A stretch of DNA of 64,000 bases. Source: Yamagishiella unicocca. Lineage: Eukaryota; Chlorophyta; Chlorophyceae; Chlamydomonadales; Volvocaceae. The notes beneath the pieces were generated by a model, which did no database searches, had not been told where the DNA came from, and saw only the letters and a program-made list of their open reading frames with translations. This document shows positions 1 to 11,512 of this stretch, piece by piece. Location: the NCBI GenBank assembly GCA_003116995.1, contig BDSL01000084.1:124001-188000 (forward strand), in the 5' to 3' direction. The number at the start of each line of letters is the position of its first letter. Position 1 is the stretch's first letter. The position numbers and the translations under genes were made by a program.

Positions 1-272
1 CGCCGCTCCAAGTAAGGAGCGCATATAGCCCCTCTGCATTTGGTACCCGCCTCGTCAAGCGACCACACAATTGTTGCTACTCGCTCAAGAGGGTCTTTCG
101 GACCGCGGTGACCAGGCACCCGTACGCGCCCATAACGCTCGCACGCTCCCCGCCCGCCGCCCCAACGCCCCCCACAGCTCATCACATATCCCCAACCCCC
201 GGGTGCAGGTCCGTCAGAGACCGCCGCCCCCGCGGGTGCCGCCCTCGACACACTGCGTCGAGCGGTGTCCAG
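1..272. other. 5' edge, no exon placed
   Basis: Upstream part of the fibrillin gene that begins before or within this stretch. The frame that continues into the first placed exon at 273 is not clearly coding here, and the transit-peptide exon expected for a plastid protein cannot be recognised. I see nothing else. Confidence 0.4.
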
Positions 273-2153
273 CCCCGGTGCCGTTCGGCCGTCCGATGTC
301 CTCCAAGCTCTGGTAGTGGTTGAGAAGGCCAAAATGAAGGTTGGTCGAGGGGGGTTGCTAGTGGGGAGGGCGGGATGCAGTGAGAGGGCTGCTGGTGCGC
401 CTCCTGAGTCCAAGAAACCGAGTGCGGGCTACTTCGTTCCCTCCACCGACCTCGCCCCGCCCCGCCCCGTCCCCCGGGTCACCACCTGAGCTGCTTACGA
501 AGCCGCTACCCTCTGTATGCCCGACCCCTAATGTTGCAGGTCGATGGCTGGGAGGCGGCACTGACGGCGCCAGGTGTCCGCTGGCGGCTCATGTACACCG
601 TGCGTGAGTGGCGTCGTGTTTGCTAAGAGTCGCGTGGGACGTGTTTTGGTCTGTCTGGGTTCACCGCCGCTCACGACGATGAGCGGTTAAGACGCGTCGT
701 GACGTGCGGCGTGTGCGTGTCGTGGTAGTTGGTGGCACCGAGTACCAAGCACCGGTTTACACAGTGACGACGTCCCTACTGCCTACCGCCCGACACACGG
801 CAAAACCCAACCCTGACTTTGCCCGTTTGCCAGCTGCCAAGGACATCACCGCTGCCACTAAGAACAAAAAGGGCGGCATGGGCGCCTTCTTTCCGCTGGC
901 GGCCTGCCAGGTGCGGCACACGGGAACAGAGGGGGGTGAGCAAGACACGTGCCACGTGTGAGGGGCTGGAGGGGGGCTCCTGGGTACGCGCCGTGGCACG
1001 GACGCCATGCGGACGGCCGAACGAAGGGATAACGCGTGCCGCTCGTCTGTCTTGGTCCGTCTTGGTCTTAACTCTCGAGGAGGAGCTTCCGAGCGTCCGG
1101 CACCTTTTCAGCGACACGGCGTCCTCGCCCCTAGACGCGCACTGCTCCCATAAGTGCGGCAGGCAAAGAAGTGTGTGGCCACGCAAGAAACCTGAACCAG
1201 CGTTTCGATGCTGTCCGCAGCGCTGGCTGCCAGCGGGCGAGTGCTACGAGGGGTTGGAGCGCGAGGGCATGGGGACAGCTCGAGGCCGCTGAGGGCCCTT
1301 ACGAACTCCAGGGAGGGGACTTGTGGAAGTAGCCTGGAGGGACCGTCCTGACGCCCTGAGCCGCCGGTTGCCGTTTCCGCGCAGAAATTTGATGAGACGG
1401 GATTTGAGAACGGCGTCTTCCTCGGACCCGTGGGTCACCTGACCTTCAAGGGTGGATTCGTTATGGAGAAGGTATGTCGGGCCTCGGTGGCAGGGATGCG
1501 GTATGACTGGACAATGGGGTCGGGTGGGCCAGGCGGCCGTGCATAGCGAATTGATATGGCGGGAGGACAAAGCTGTGGGTTGAGCCCACTGGGGAATTCC
1601 TTCGCAACAGCGATCCAGATGGGTGCGGGCGGGGTGGGCATGTAGCAAGGGTTGGTCCAGTTGTATTAGCAACCAGATCGTGGCCACCCACCCGCCCTGT
1701 TGCTTTTGCTTGTCACCCCCGCTTCCCCTTGACCGCAGCGCGTGCTTCACTTCGACGTGAGCACCATGTACTTGGGGCTTGGTCCTTGGCGAGTGGCGGT
1801 GCCGCTAAAGAAGGATGTGCCTCTTAAACAGATGGACGCCAAGTAAGCGCGTGCAGCTGGTTTAGATGGTTTCGCCACAAGCTTCGCGATGGGGGCAGTA
1901 TCCGGGCAGACTGGGGATTCCGGCTGTCTATGTACACTTTACAGTGCAATGCGGTCATGCTCCCCCTTCAAGTCCCGTCCCTCCCTTCTCTTCCGCCGCC
2001 GCCAGGGACTTCAAGAAGCTGCCGTTCTTCGTTTATTCGTACGTGGGGGAGGACATCATTGTGGCGCGAGGCCGCTCCGGCGGTGTTGCGCTGTGGGGCC
2101 GCGCCGACGCCGACTGGTTGGCGTCATCTGGCGCGATGCAGGTGTTCAAGTAG
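273..2153 (+). CDS. PAP/fibrillin family protein (plastid lipid-associated), 5' incomplete
   Basis: Spliced exons 273-339, 540-603, 834-910, 1385-1471, 1739-1842 and 2006-2153 (stop TAG 2151-2153) join in phase and give about 182 residues. The order of motifs is that of the PAP/fibrillin domain: an alpha-helical lead, GVRWRLMYTV (the W-R-L-x-Y-T signature), a lysine-rich loop ending FFPLAACQ, the beta-barrel strands GPVGHLTFKGGF and HFDVSTMYLGLGPW, and the C-terminal signature DIIVARGRSGGVALWGR, which fits the family's D-x-x-R-x-x-R-G-x-x-G-x-[VLF] ending. Known members coat plastoglobules or thylakoid surfaces and bind hydrophobic metabolites; a plastid location is inferred. The first exon or exons, including the transit peptide and start codon, are missing or not recognisable. 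The ATG at 334 inside the first placed exon is not the start. Donors are standard (gttggt, gtgagt, gtgcgg, gtatgt, gtaagc). Confidence 0.85.
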
Positions 2154-3295
2154 CCTGCGAACTGGAACCATGTGCTGTAGGCCAAGCAGGCTTCTGCGAT
2201 CACGTCGCGTGGGCAAGCAGCCTGCATGAGGCGATGTTGTACTAGTGGCGAAAGCAGGGCCGTCGGACTTCGGGCTGATGGGCCGGATCTCGCAGTGTTT
2301 TGGTAGTCGGTTGGCGACGTGCATCTGATGTCGGGGCATGGCATAGAGGCGCTATCTGTGCATGGGACGTCGCACCGGGCGTACTGCTGTACGCCTGCGG
2401 GTGGGTCTGCACCTGTCTGTATGGGCCCTGTCGGGCACCATCAAGCGCTGTGCCTGATACTGCGTTGCGACGCCGTTGAAGCTCCATGGTTCGTGGGTGG
2501 CTCAACGGCTTGGATTGTTTGTGGCTACTTCAGGACCCAGTTGATAGGCTGCAGGGACATCTGAACCCCGTCGGAACGGCCTGCCGGTATCATTATGGGA
2601 GGGTATGGGCCAGGGGTATGGGCGAGGAGGCGCCGGTTCTTCTCAATTCCAGGGCAGAAACCAAGATAGTGGGACCGACGGGCCAACTATCAACTGCACG
2701 CAGAATGGCAGTAATTCAGGCGGAACGGCTTTTGCTTGTAGTCAGACAGGCCATACGGCTGCTGCAGATCGTATAAGGGGCGATACCTTACCTTTGATGC
2801 CAATGTAAAAATGCATCCTACCTGCGCTGCATGTGCAGCATCCGTGACAAGCGCAAGACGTCAGACATGCATGGGACCAGCGGGTCTGCCGTGCATGGTG
2901 CCTTTCCAGAATCCACGCGACACCACGTTGTGGCAGCGCGGAAAAATTCCGCATGTCGTTGGATAAGAATGGCGACCTGGAATGCTGGAAACCTGTTGTC
3001 TTCTTTCTTTGGTACGGCGCACGGTGCGCAACCGGATTCTTACATGAATCTTCGATGTCCCTACGGCCCCTACCCATGGTATATAATAATCTCATTCGTG
3101 ACTAGTGTGTGGCTGGGGAAATCATTGTGGGACGAAAACGGAAGCCAAGGGGCTTTGCCGTAGATAGACACTTCGAGCAAACGTTCTGGGTTTGCTACTA
3201 GTACCAGCAAGGACATTTACATATTATATGAACCTACAACCTGGCGCCTTTCAAAATGCTCTGATTGTCCGAAGAGGCATAGGTATTTTGTAAGG
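2154..3295 (+). other. Intergenic: 3'UTR of fibrillin gene and leader of next gene
   Basis: No ORF here looks coding. It holds the fibrillin 3'UTR up to about 2820 and then the promoter and 5'UTR of the EF-hand gene. No clear TATA box was seen close to 3296. Confidence 0.5.
2804..2808 (+). terminator. TGTAA polyadenylation signal for the fibrillin gene
   Basis: First TGTAA on the + strand after the stop at 2153, about 650 nt downstream. TGTAA is the standard poly(A) signal in chlamydomonadalean algae and this 3'UTR length is typical for them. Confidence 0.55.
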
Positions 3296-6200
3296 ATGCC
3301 TACTCAAGTGCACCCATCACCTAACCCCAATGAAGTCGAGCCCACAAGGCTGAGAGGAGAGGCTTGCTTGGGTGGCGATACTGCTGGAGGCACCTATGCT
3401 GCTGTCAATGCGGACGGTTCAGCCTCGGCTTGGAACCAACGCTCTGAGTTTGACTTACTGCTGGAATTCTTGGACACAGACGGCAATGGCAAGGTGAGGA
3501 AACTGAGGCTCATTGCAAACGTGTGCCTGGGCGTCCACGCAACAACTGGTTAGCGCTACCGCACGTCAAGACGCATACCCTCACCCGTTTCTTGCATAAT
3601 CAGCTTTCCCTTCGCGGGTCCGATGGCTGTAGAACTTACCCTTGCCCTCCAACGACCATGGAGTTAGGCTCTACCCTAGCATGCTAGCCCTACCAACACC
3701 GTTGCGCCATCCCGCCCTGAACGGCTTCCGTACATACAGGTGTCGGCCCTCGAGCTCGCTGATTTCGTCGACAGCCTACTGGGGACCCAGGATCATGCGC
3801 GGCCGAATGGCTCCGCCGTCTTTGAAGCTGTCTTGATTGCTGCCTTGCATCACTCGTCCGACCTGAAGGAGGACGCGATGAGCCACAGACCCGGGCAGCG
3901 GCCACCGCCACCGCCACCCATGCCCCCTGCTGGACAGTTCAGCGGGGAGACAGGCCAATGGAGTAGCAGCAGAGAGCAGAGCAGCAAGGGGCTAGGGGCA
4001 GCAGGCGGGAGGTCCAAGGACCCGCCGTCGATGACAGCTGGATCCATCGACGGCGTCACCAACATGAAGGAATTGCACCTGTACGGCAGCCAGCGGTATC
4101 TATCCATGGAGGCCGTGCAGCTTTGCTTCGCCAGTATATTGGAGGTAGGTGCTTCAGTGCCTTTCTTTGCAAAGATAAGCGGTGGGCCTTAGTTGCTAGG
4201 TGATGCGCCGATGTCAGCCGCGGCTCCAATGGGCGCGCCCCGCAGCAGCAGCTGCAGCAGCTGACCAGCAGCAGCTGAGCAGCAGCAGCTGACCAGCAGC
4301 AGCTGATCAACAGGATACCCACGAGGGACCACCCGCCCCTGCTCGCTCGTGCAATACCTGCAGGATACCCAGCTGTGGATTCGCCTAGCCAGCAGCATCA
4401 GCGTGATGACCACCACTTTGTTCCGACAACTGCTGCAGTACTCCGGTGGGTGGGTGTGGGTGATACAGGTCTCGCGGTGGTTTGTTGGTTTGATTTCGGT
4501 GCAGCAAGCCGAGAGCATTGACGTCCACCGGAGGATGAATGGCCGAGTTCGGGGTTACCGGTACCCTGGGTGGATACGTGTGCCACGGGCCGCCAAGTGG
4601 GGCTGAATAGGGGTGGGAAGGAAGTGGGGCTGAATAGGGCTGGGAAGGAAGTGGGGCTGAATAGGGCTGGGAAGGAAGTGGGGGCTCGGCACTGGAGCCC
4701 ACCGTAATTAGGAGGAGGCGGGAGTGGCGTGTACGCCCCAGTCCAGCATTGGGTGCGTTGGGCAATCATCAAGTAGATATGGCTTGTGACTGCCGTGGTA
4801 AGTTGTGCGTTGTTCAGACGGGGCAACCGGTGAACGCAGGCTCGCGACTTGCCAGCTCAAGCAAAGGCATTCCTGCGTTGGTGTATGGTCGCCACATCGG
4901 ATTATCCTTATCAACCAATCGTAGCTAGCGCAGCTGCCCTCGCGCTGTCGAGCGCACGAGCGGATGGGTAGTTAGCTAGCGTACAGCCCGCTGCTGCCGG
5001 CTTCGCGCGGCGCTCCACCCCGCGCTTGGCCCATCCCCCTGGGCGCCCCCCCCCCCCCTTTCTTCCTCCCATGCGCGCAGGCGGGCGCCTGGAGAAGAGG
5101 TTCAGCATGCGCAGCTTCATTCGCACCTACGCCGCCTTCAACGCGCTGCCCGTGTGGATCCTGTTCCCAAGCCTCTGGTGCGCTCACCGGCACGCCCGCG
5201 CACCCCCTCCCCCCCCCTCCAGCATGCATCACAAAAAACTTCTGTTCTAAACGGTTTTTTCTGGCATCCACGGATCTTCCTCGAAATCCCCCGCCTGATG
5301 CCGCTCGTCCGGCGGTGCACGCGCCAGGCAGCCAGGCCGCCATCCAGACATACGTCATCCAGACATACGTCTTATACTTCAAGCGCGCGACTTTGGTTGT
5401 TTAGCCTGCCACTCCTTTTCTTCCCCACTCCTTGACACCTGCACGTTCACGGCACTCTGATGCGCGCGTTTTATTTCCTACCCTGCGTGATCCCGACAAC
5501 GAGCCTCGCTCGTCACTTGCATCTTATAACCGCCAACCACCAACGTCAACAACCAACCGGACAGGCGCGACAGCGGCCACGGTGTCCTGCTGTCGGTTTA
5601 CCTGCACCAGCTGGCCAAGCTGCACCAGCAGTTCGGGCCGTGGGTGTGCAGCAGGCTGCCCATGCACGCCACGCTGGTGGTGCTCACCCTCCTGCAGTTC
5701 ACGGCGTCGTACGTGCCGCTGGTGCGTGCGTCCGCATTATACTGGCCGGGAGGGCGAGGGAAGAGCGTTGTCCGGTTGCTTGCGTGCAAGAAATCAGGTA
5801 GTCAAGGGAGGGCGGCCGCGCCAGTGCTCGGCTGTGAGCAATACCGAGTGCGAAACAACGCCTCTCCTCCCCTCCCCCTGCCTCCCTCCCCTCCGACGAA
5901 ACGACCCTCATAAACGGTTTTTCTCGCATCCACGGGTCTTCCTCGAAGGCCTCCCTCCCCTCCCTTGCCTTCCTTGCAACCTCCCCTCCCCTCCCCTCGC
6001 ACTGCTGCGCCAGGTGGCCTTCTTCGCGGCCCATGGCATTGCCGCCCTTTGGCAGACCCATTCCGTGGTAGAGTACATGCATGCCAACCCGCTGGCCAAA
6101 CAAGTCAGCCTCTTCGCGTCTATCTTACCGATTGCAATCTTACAGGTGCGGCATTCTACGCAGGGTGGGCGGGGAATCTCTTGGGGCCAGGGGATTGGGG

Positions 6201-9200
6201 TAGGGGCCGCAACGGACGGTTGGGCTGGGGCGGTACGGCGGTAGGGGCCGTGAGCACAGTGATGAGGTCAGTACCCCATCCATCCATGATGTAGTCGCTC
6301 GCGCCTCTTCTCGCCAACCCGGAAGCTCCCCGCCTACGTGGCAAAGGGCGCTGGCCCACCCGCCCTCACCAGCCGGGTATGCACACCCCTTATCACCTTA
6401 CACCTCGATTCAGCAGCGCCTCCGCTCCGTCTACTCGCCTCCCGTCTCTTCTGGACCGCCACCTTCAACGCCCTTGGTTTGTCGGCCGTAGATTCGCGGA
6501 TTATCTTTTACCCCAACCCAACCCAAGAACGCAACCCGCCCCGCCGCTGTTGCAGTTCCTGACCTCCTCTGCGGCGCTCAAGCTGAGCTGTCGCGACTTC
6601 GTGAGCCTCAAGGTACCTTACTGCCGCGCGCACGGTTCCGACAGTGCAGCGGCGGCACGTCTGTACGGCTACAGTCTTCCGCATTTTGCCTGTGACTATC
6701 GGACTATCTACAACGATAAAGTGCCACACCAAGGATGTCGCTGGACCTTATTGCTCCCGCCTCTGACATGGCCGCGTGATGCGGAAGCCAGTACCTCCTC
6801 CGCTTCTTCCTCTCGCGCGTCCAGCGTAACCCGATAGGCATTTTTGAATTAGGAAAATGCGTTGATGAGCCGAGTTGCCACGTGCGCGCCGTACCTCCGA
6901 GCCGCCTGCATGCTCGCCCTCGCGCCCCAGGACCAGTGCAAGGCGGTGTTCATGCTGGGAGACGTGTCCACCCAGTTCGAGGGCTACCCCGGCCTCACCA
7001 TCCGCGCAGTGATGGACACCATAAAGGGGCGCGTGGAAGATACGCTGTACAGGTACGTGCGCGTGTACGTATGTGCGTACGGGTATGATAAAACGGAACG
7101 GCTGCCGTTCGCCGTACGGACGCCTGCCGAATTGCGCTTTGCGCCAGCTGGCGCGGTCGACGTGGCTGCTTCTTGAAGGGCGTCATCCGGTGGTGTGCCC
7201 TTGATGTTGCCGTCCGGTGGTGCGCCCTGGATGCTGCCGTTGCCATCCCTGGCTTGATGACGCGCCCAGCTCCCGACTTTGCGTCACCTACCGCTCGTAC
7301 TGCGGTGCTGTGGCCCTACCTACCTTCCCACCCTGCCATCCAGGTCATCTTACCGGCGCATGAACGCCGCCATGCCGCTCGTCTTCGGCATCTGCCTGGA
7401 GACATACCGCCGGCTGGTGCGTGTGGCTGAGAGCATATGCAGGAAGGCCTGCTGCTGCTGCCTGCTGGGCGATGCCCATTGTTCACAATGATCAGCACGA
7501 CTGTGAGGGACAGCGGCTAGGAAGGCAGATCGCACGGGCGCAATCAGCCTGTTCCGCGAGAATGTCGGCGCCAGCGCAACCTCGTAAATAAATGTGGATT
7601 ACACAGCAGAAGTCACATATTGCATCTACTGTATTCGATCCTGTACTGGGCGGGGCAGGGTCGCGCAGCACCTTACTCCACAAGCCCCGCTGCCACCCAT
7701 GCATGCGGCACCCTGCAGCCTCGCGCCTACCACCAGGGGCTTCGTCGCCACTCGGACCACCGCTGTGGCCCGCCCCCACCCTGCACCCAAGGAACCCACC
7801 CTGCACCCGGCTGTGCAGGTTCGCTTGTTGCTTGTCCGGAACATCGCCGCGGCTGAACCGCTGGGCAAATGGGTGGCACCGTTCGAGGTGTACGCGATGG
7901 TTTACAACATCTGGTTCGCCTACTCGGAATGTAGGTGCCGTACCGGGTCGTACCGCCTGACGAGGTTGCGGCGCGCGTGCGGAAGAGAGCACAGGATTAA
8001 GAGAACGAAGCGTGCCCTTGGGGGCCAGTTGCCGGCCCATGACAGGAAGGGTTGGCTCAGGGCGGGCCGCCCGTACCTGTTCCTGGCTCTGTTTCCCCGC
8101 CCCTAGCTGCTACCTTACTTACTTGCCGCCTATTTGCTACTGCTGCTGCTGCCCGCACACGACTCCAGCTGCCGACTGCGTGGCGTACCTGTTCAAGCTG
8201 AAAAAGGTCAGCAGCACGTTCAAGGTAGGTGATGAGGCGGCACCTAGGGCGGTACTCGCTCGCCGGGTGGTTAAGTTGTTAGCCATCCAGCACGCATCAA
8301 GTCACCAGCAGTTGAGCCCAGATACTGGTGAACCGAACGAACACGCATGGCGTGGGCGGCTAACCCTCATCACTAACGACTCCGTGGACATCGTGCGCAC
8401 TGGCCGCTGCCGTGCAATGCGGCACCTGACCACCGTACCTGGCCTGCCCCGCCTACATACCCGTGTGCGCTGTTCACCACCTGCTGCTGCCCGTCCACCG
8501 CGCCGCGCACCCACCCCATCTGTCACCAGGCGTTGCTCAGCAAGGAGGAGGCGCTGTCCCAGTCGCTTCCCTGGCTCAACAACCACAGCCCGCGGAACCT
8601 GCTGCTGTGGTCCCGGGTACGACAGGTTCCCATTATCGCCGTACATCTGCTTGCGAGCGAGCCACGTGCGTTTCTTTCCTCAACCCGAGCAGCAGCGGCA
8701 GCAGCCTGCTGGCACGTACGCTTGCATGTTGTTGTTGCAATCAGCTAGCACAGGCGCCCGTTGTTCGGGTCTATTGGCAGCGGCAGCCAAACAGACTGGA
8801 CCTGCCACACACGACATTCCATGGCCACTTTCAGCGCTAAGCAAGTAGTGTGTACGTGCTCCATTGCTAGCGTGAGGTGACGAGAAGCCGTGTCTCATGC
8901 CGGCCCGCCCCTCTGCTGCCCGCCTATCCGTCCGCCGCCCACCATCGCCAGTTGAGGAGGTACTACCAGAGCCCCAACTGCCTGGAGCTGCGCTGGATTG
9001 AGATGCACCTGACGCTGGTGGTCTTGGCGGCGGTCGCTGTCACGATCGTCCTCATCGTAACGTTCGTACAGGTGCGGCATCGTGTTAGCAGCTTTACGTT
9101 GAACAAGATATCGCAAGGACGACGAAGTGAAGCACGACGCTGTGTCGCACGCCAGGGCGGCAGTGGCTGTCCGGTGGGCTCCGACTTTCTCCCGGTTCAC

Positions 9201-11471
9201 ATGCGCCACCTACAAACCCACAAAACGTGCCTAGCATACATATCGTACTCTTTTGCTAGCTCCCCATATTTCTTCTTAGCTGGGTGTGACGCCGCTTTTC
9301 GCCCTCCCCTCTCCGCCTCCTGGTGCATTGATGCGCGCCACGCCGCCTCAGAAAACACTGCTCCAGTTCACGCCGGAGAACGCCGACCTCCAGATGTTTG
9401 TTGTCTGGGTCATCCCTCCGTTCATCTACCTGAGTGGGTCGTCTTGGTGCTAGCAGTGATCGGGGCTTGCGGGCAGTAGGGCGGCTGGGGTCGGGCTTGG
9501 ACATCGATGGGAGGGCTCCGCATCGGCCGCTGGGAGGTGTGTAGTATGGGAATATGGGGGTCACACTTTTGCTATCATGGATCGCTGGTGCCAAGCAACG
9601 CGCACAACATCGTTTATTCGTGGCCGTTAAGCAACAGTCAATGCAGTTTGCCTGATTAGCTCGCCTTGCGGCGGGACAATCAACATCAAACGTTGCTAAA
9701 AGGGCAATGCACCCTGCTGCAGCAGCAAACGCAGCAAACGCGTACATGCGCTTGCTACCAACATGCGGCACCAGCCGTCTCCATTCGCTCGAGGTATCTA
9801 GCTTCCTAGCTTTGCAGTTGTTTGATGTTAGCGGGGGCCACCAAGCAAGCAGCTGACGCCGCACCCCACTCCGCTGCCGCCCCGCTGAACCACGTATGCG
9901 CGCAGTCCTGGCCGTCGTCATTGACGTCATCATGTCGGTAAGTCGGTCGACTGGTGTGCCGGTGTTTCGTTTGGGGCAGCCAGCTTTCGCTAGCCTCGAC
10001 CTTTTCATGCTGTGCGTATATACGTAGGCGCAACATTTCCAAGGGTTCCGGACACCAGAGTCTTCCCGCTCGTTGGGCTCCCGGTCGTCACCCATGTCCG
10101 CCGCTGCGAGCAGCCAAAGAGCACAACACCAAAGGAGCGTCCGAAAGGAGCGTCCGAAAGACGAGCGCTCTCAAGTCATAGCAACCACACAGAACACACC
10201 GGAAACCGACCAACAGACCTCCAAGACCTCCGCCCCAAAATACGGCCGACCTGGCCGGGCCCTATGCACCCAAAAAGCCATTTTTCAGAAGAGGAAACCC
10301 GTAAAATATACAGTTAGTTCTATAACTCCACCAGCTATCTAGCTGGGGGCTGCTGGTTGCCCAGCTGGCGTCAGCCCGAATAATGCGCTCTGCTGCTGGA
10401 TCGCTACGTTTCAATGAAAGCCATAACCCGCCCACCACCTCTCACCGCCACGCACCGCCACCCCTAGGCGTCCACGGGTGTCGAGTACCACGACGGCATC
10501 ATGACACTGTCGGCGGAAGCGGTGAGCTGCGGGAGGAGGATGGACGAGCGAGCAGACGAAGCGACGGCGGGGGGGCCTGCTGGCGCGTTAGGCTGTTCTT
10601 ACCGGTCCTATCCTACGCATTGAGCAAAGGCCCGTACATATACGACTACTGAAGGACATCAAGGGGGCCTTGAGGCGGCTGGCTTGTTGCTCACCGGATT
10701 ATTTGTTGCCACCAACTCCCGTGTATGCAGGTGGCCATCTCCGACCGCCTGAACAGCGCAGAGGAAATCGCCCGCGATAATGGCGAAGACGACGAGTCGA
10801 ACAGGCCTGCTGCTGGCCCTGCTGCTGCCGGTGTTGGTGTGCTGAGGTCGTCGTCGTCGCCTCGAGCGCCCTCGGAGTCCGGGTTGGTTCGGATGCGGTC
10901 AGCGGGCGGCAGAGCAGCAGGCGGAGGGGCGGAGGGGGAGGAGCTCGGCGGCAGCGTGGAAGAGGACCGGTGGCGGCCGGCTGAGCACTACAGGCTGGCG
11001 CCCGGGGAGCGGTCGAAGCTGCGGCAGTGCCAGGAGGTCATACGGGTACGTATGCTGCGGCAAACTGGCGGCGGAGAGAACGGTATGGGGTACCCTTAGC
11101 GAGAATGCATGGGTGGAGAAAGGTGTTTGTCGGGGGATGAGGAAGCCGCCAGGAGCAAGTCGGCGGACAAGCCAGGGTGGAGCTATGCGCTAGCTGGTCG
11201 TGATGATGGACGGCAACCAACAACTGTCAATGCAATCTACCACATGGCTGATTTGGCAGCTGACAGCTCGCTCCCACCCTGCCTCCCTTACGTTGCCCTC
11301 CTGGTTTCGTGCGCGCAGTCGCTGGTGTCGTACATCCAGTTCAATGCCGAGTACATCACGCTGTTTGGGGTACCGATCGACACCCAGCTCCGCAACGCCC
11401 TCTTCTCCGTTGCAATCACGCTGATGGGTGCCGGAATTTCGGCGTTCATCGCCATCATCATCGGGCGCTAG
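3296..11471 (+). CDS. EF-hand multi-pass membrane protein, family not recognised
   Basis: Seventeen exons join in phase: 3296-3493, 3740-4144, 4364-4445, 5081-5177, 5574-5721, 6014-6145, 6556-6612, 6931-7052, 7344-7416, 7819-7930, 8169-8224, 8530-8616, 8952-9071, 9367-9433, 9906-9937 (32 nt), 10468-10521, 10731-11045, then 11319-11471 (stop TAG), about 769 residues. Residues near 60-75 form a canonical EF-hand loop, DTDGNGKVSALE, split by the first intron after K, so calcium binding is likely. A Pro-rich linker (RPPPPPPMPP) follows. Hydrophobic, membrane-like segments occur at VWILFPSLW, ATLVVLTLLQFTASYVPL, VSLFASILPIAILQ, LTLVVLAAVAVTIVLIVTF, FVVWVIPPFIYL plus ILAVVIDVIM, and the C-terminal ALFSVAITLMGAGISAFIAI. 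Residues encoded by 10731-11045 form a hydrophilic Ser/Gly-rich loop. The start at 3296 is the first ATG opening the exon; further upstream coding cannot be excluded. I do not recognise the family; a calcium-regulated channel or transporter is only a guess. Confidence 0.75.
4229..4312 (+). repeat. CAGCAGCAGCTGA-type short tandem repeat in intron 2
   Basis: Imperfect units of CAGCAGCAGCTGACCAG repeated about five times, all inside the intron between exons 3740-4144 and 4364-4445 of the EF-hand gene. Each unit contains the palindrome CAGCTG. Confidence 0.75.
4598..4681 (+). repeat. 27-bp tandem repeat, three copies, in intron 3
   Basis: The 27-bp unit built on GTGGGGCTGAATAGGGCTGG occurs three times in a row with one substitution between the first and later copies. 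It lies in the long third intron of the EF-hand gene. Confidence 0.85.
5218..5287 (+). repeat. Intronic dispersed repeat B, copy 1
   Basis: About 70 bp starting CAGCATGCATC and ending CTTCCTCGAA, with the core AACGGTTTTTT and CATCCACGG. The same element recurs at 5905-5948, 41701-41768 and (reverse strand, partial) 59702-59727. This copy is in sense orientation inside the intron after exon 5081-5177 of the EF-hand gene. Confidence 0.8.
5905..5948 (+). repeat. Intronic dispersed repeat B, copy 2 (partial)
   Basis: Shares AAACGGTTTTTCTCGCATCC and ACGGGTCTTCCTCGAA with copy 1 but lacks its left third. It lies in the intron 5722-6013 of the EF-hand gene, sense orientation. Confidence 0.75.
6456..6510 (+). 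repeat. Intronic dispersed repeat C, copy 1
   Basis: Contains ACCTTCAACGCCC, GGTTTGTCGGCCGT and GATTCGCGGATT. The same run appears inverted at 40259-40316 and directly at 60812-60855, each inside an intron of an unrelated gene. Here it is in the intron 6146-6555 of the EF-hand gene. Confidence 0.8.
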
Positions 11472-11512
11472 ACGCCATCGGGCGCTGGACGTCATCGGGC
11501 GGTAGACGCAAC
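11456..11512 (+). repeat. Tandem repeat spanning the stop codon of the EF-hand gene
   Basis: Three imperfect units of about 19 bp, CATCGGGCGCTGGACGTC type. The first unit supplies the last codons and TAG stop of the EF-hand gene and the others lie in the 3'UTR. Confidence 0.65.

Noticed and set aside
9256..10095. 279-codon minus-strand ORF
   Set aside because: Antisense to two exons and introns of the EF-hand gene; no recognisable motif or splice support.
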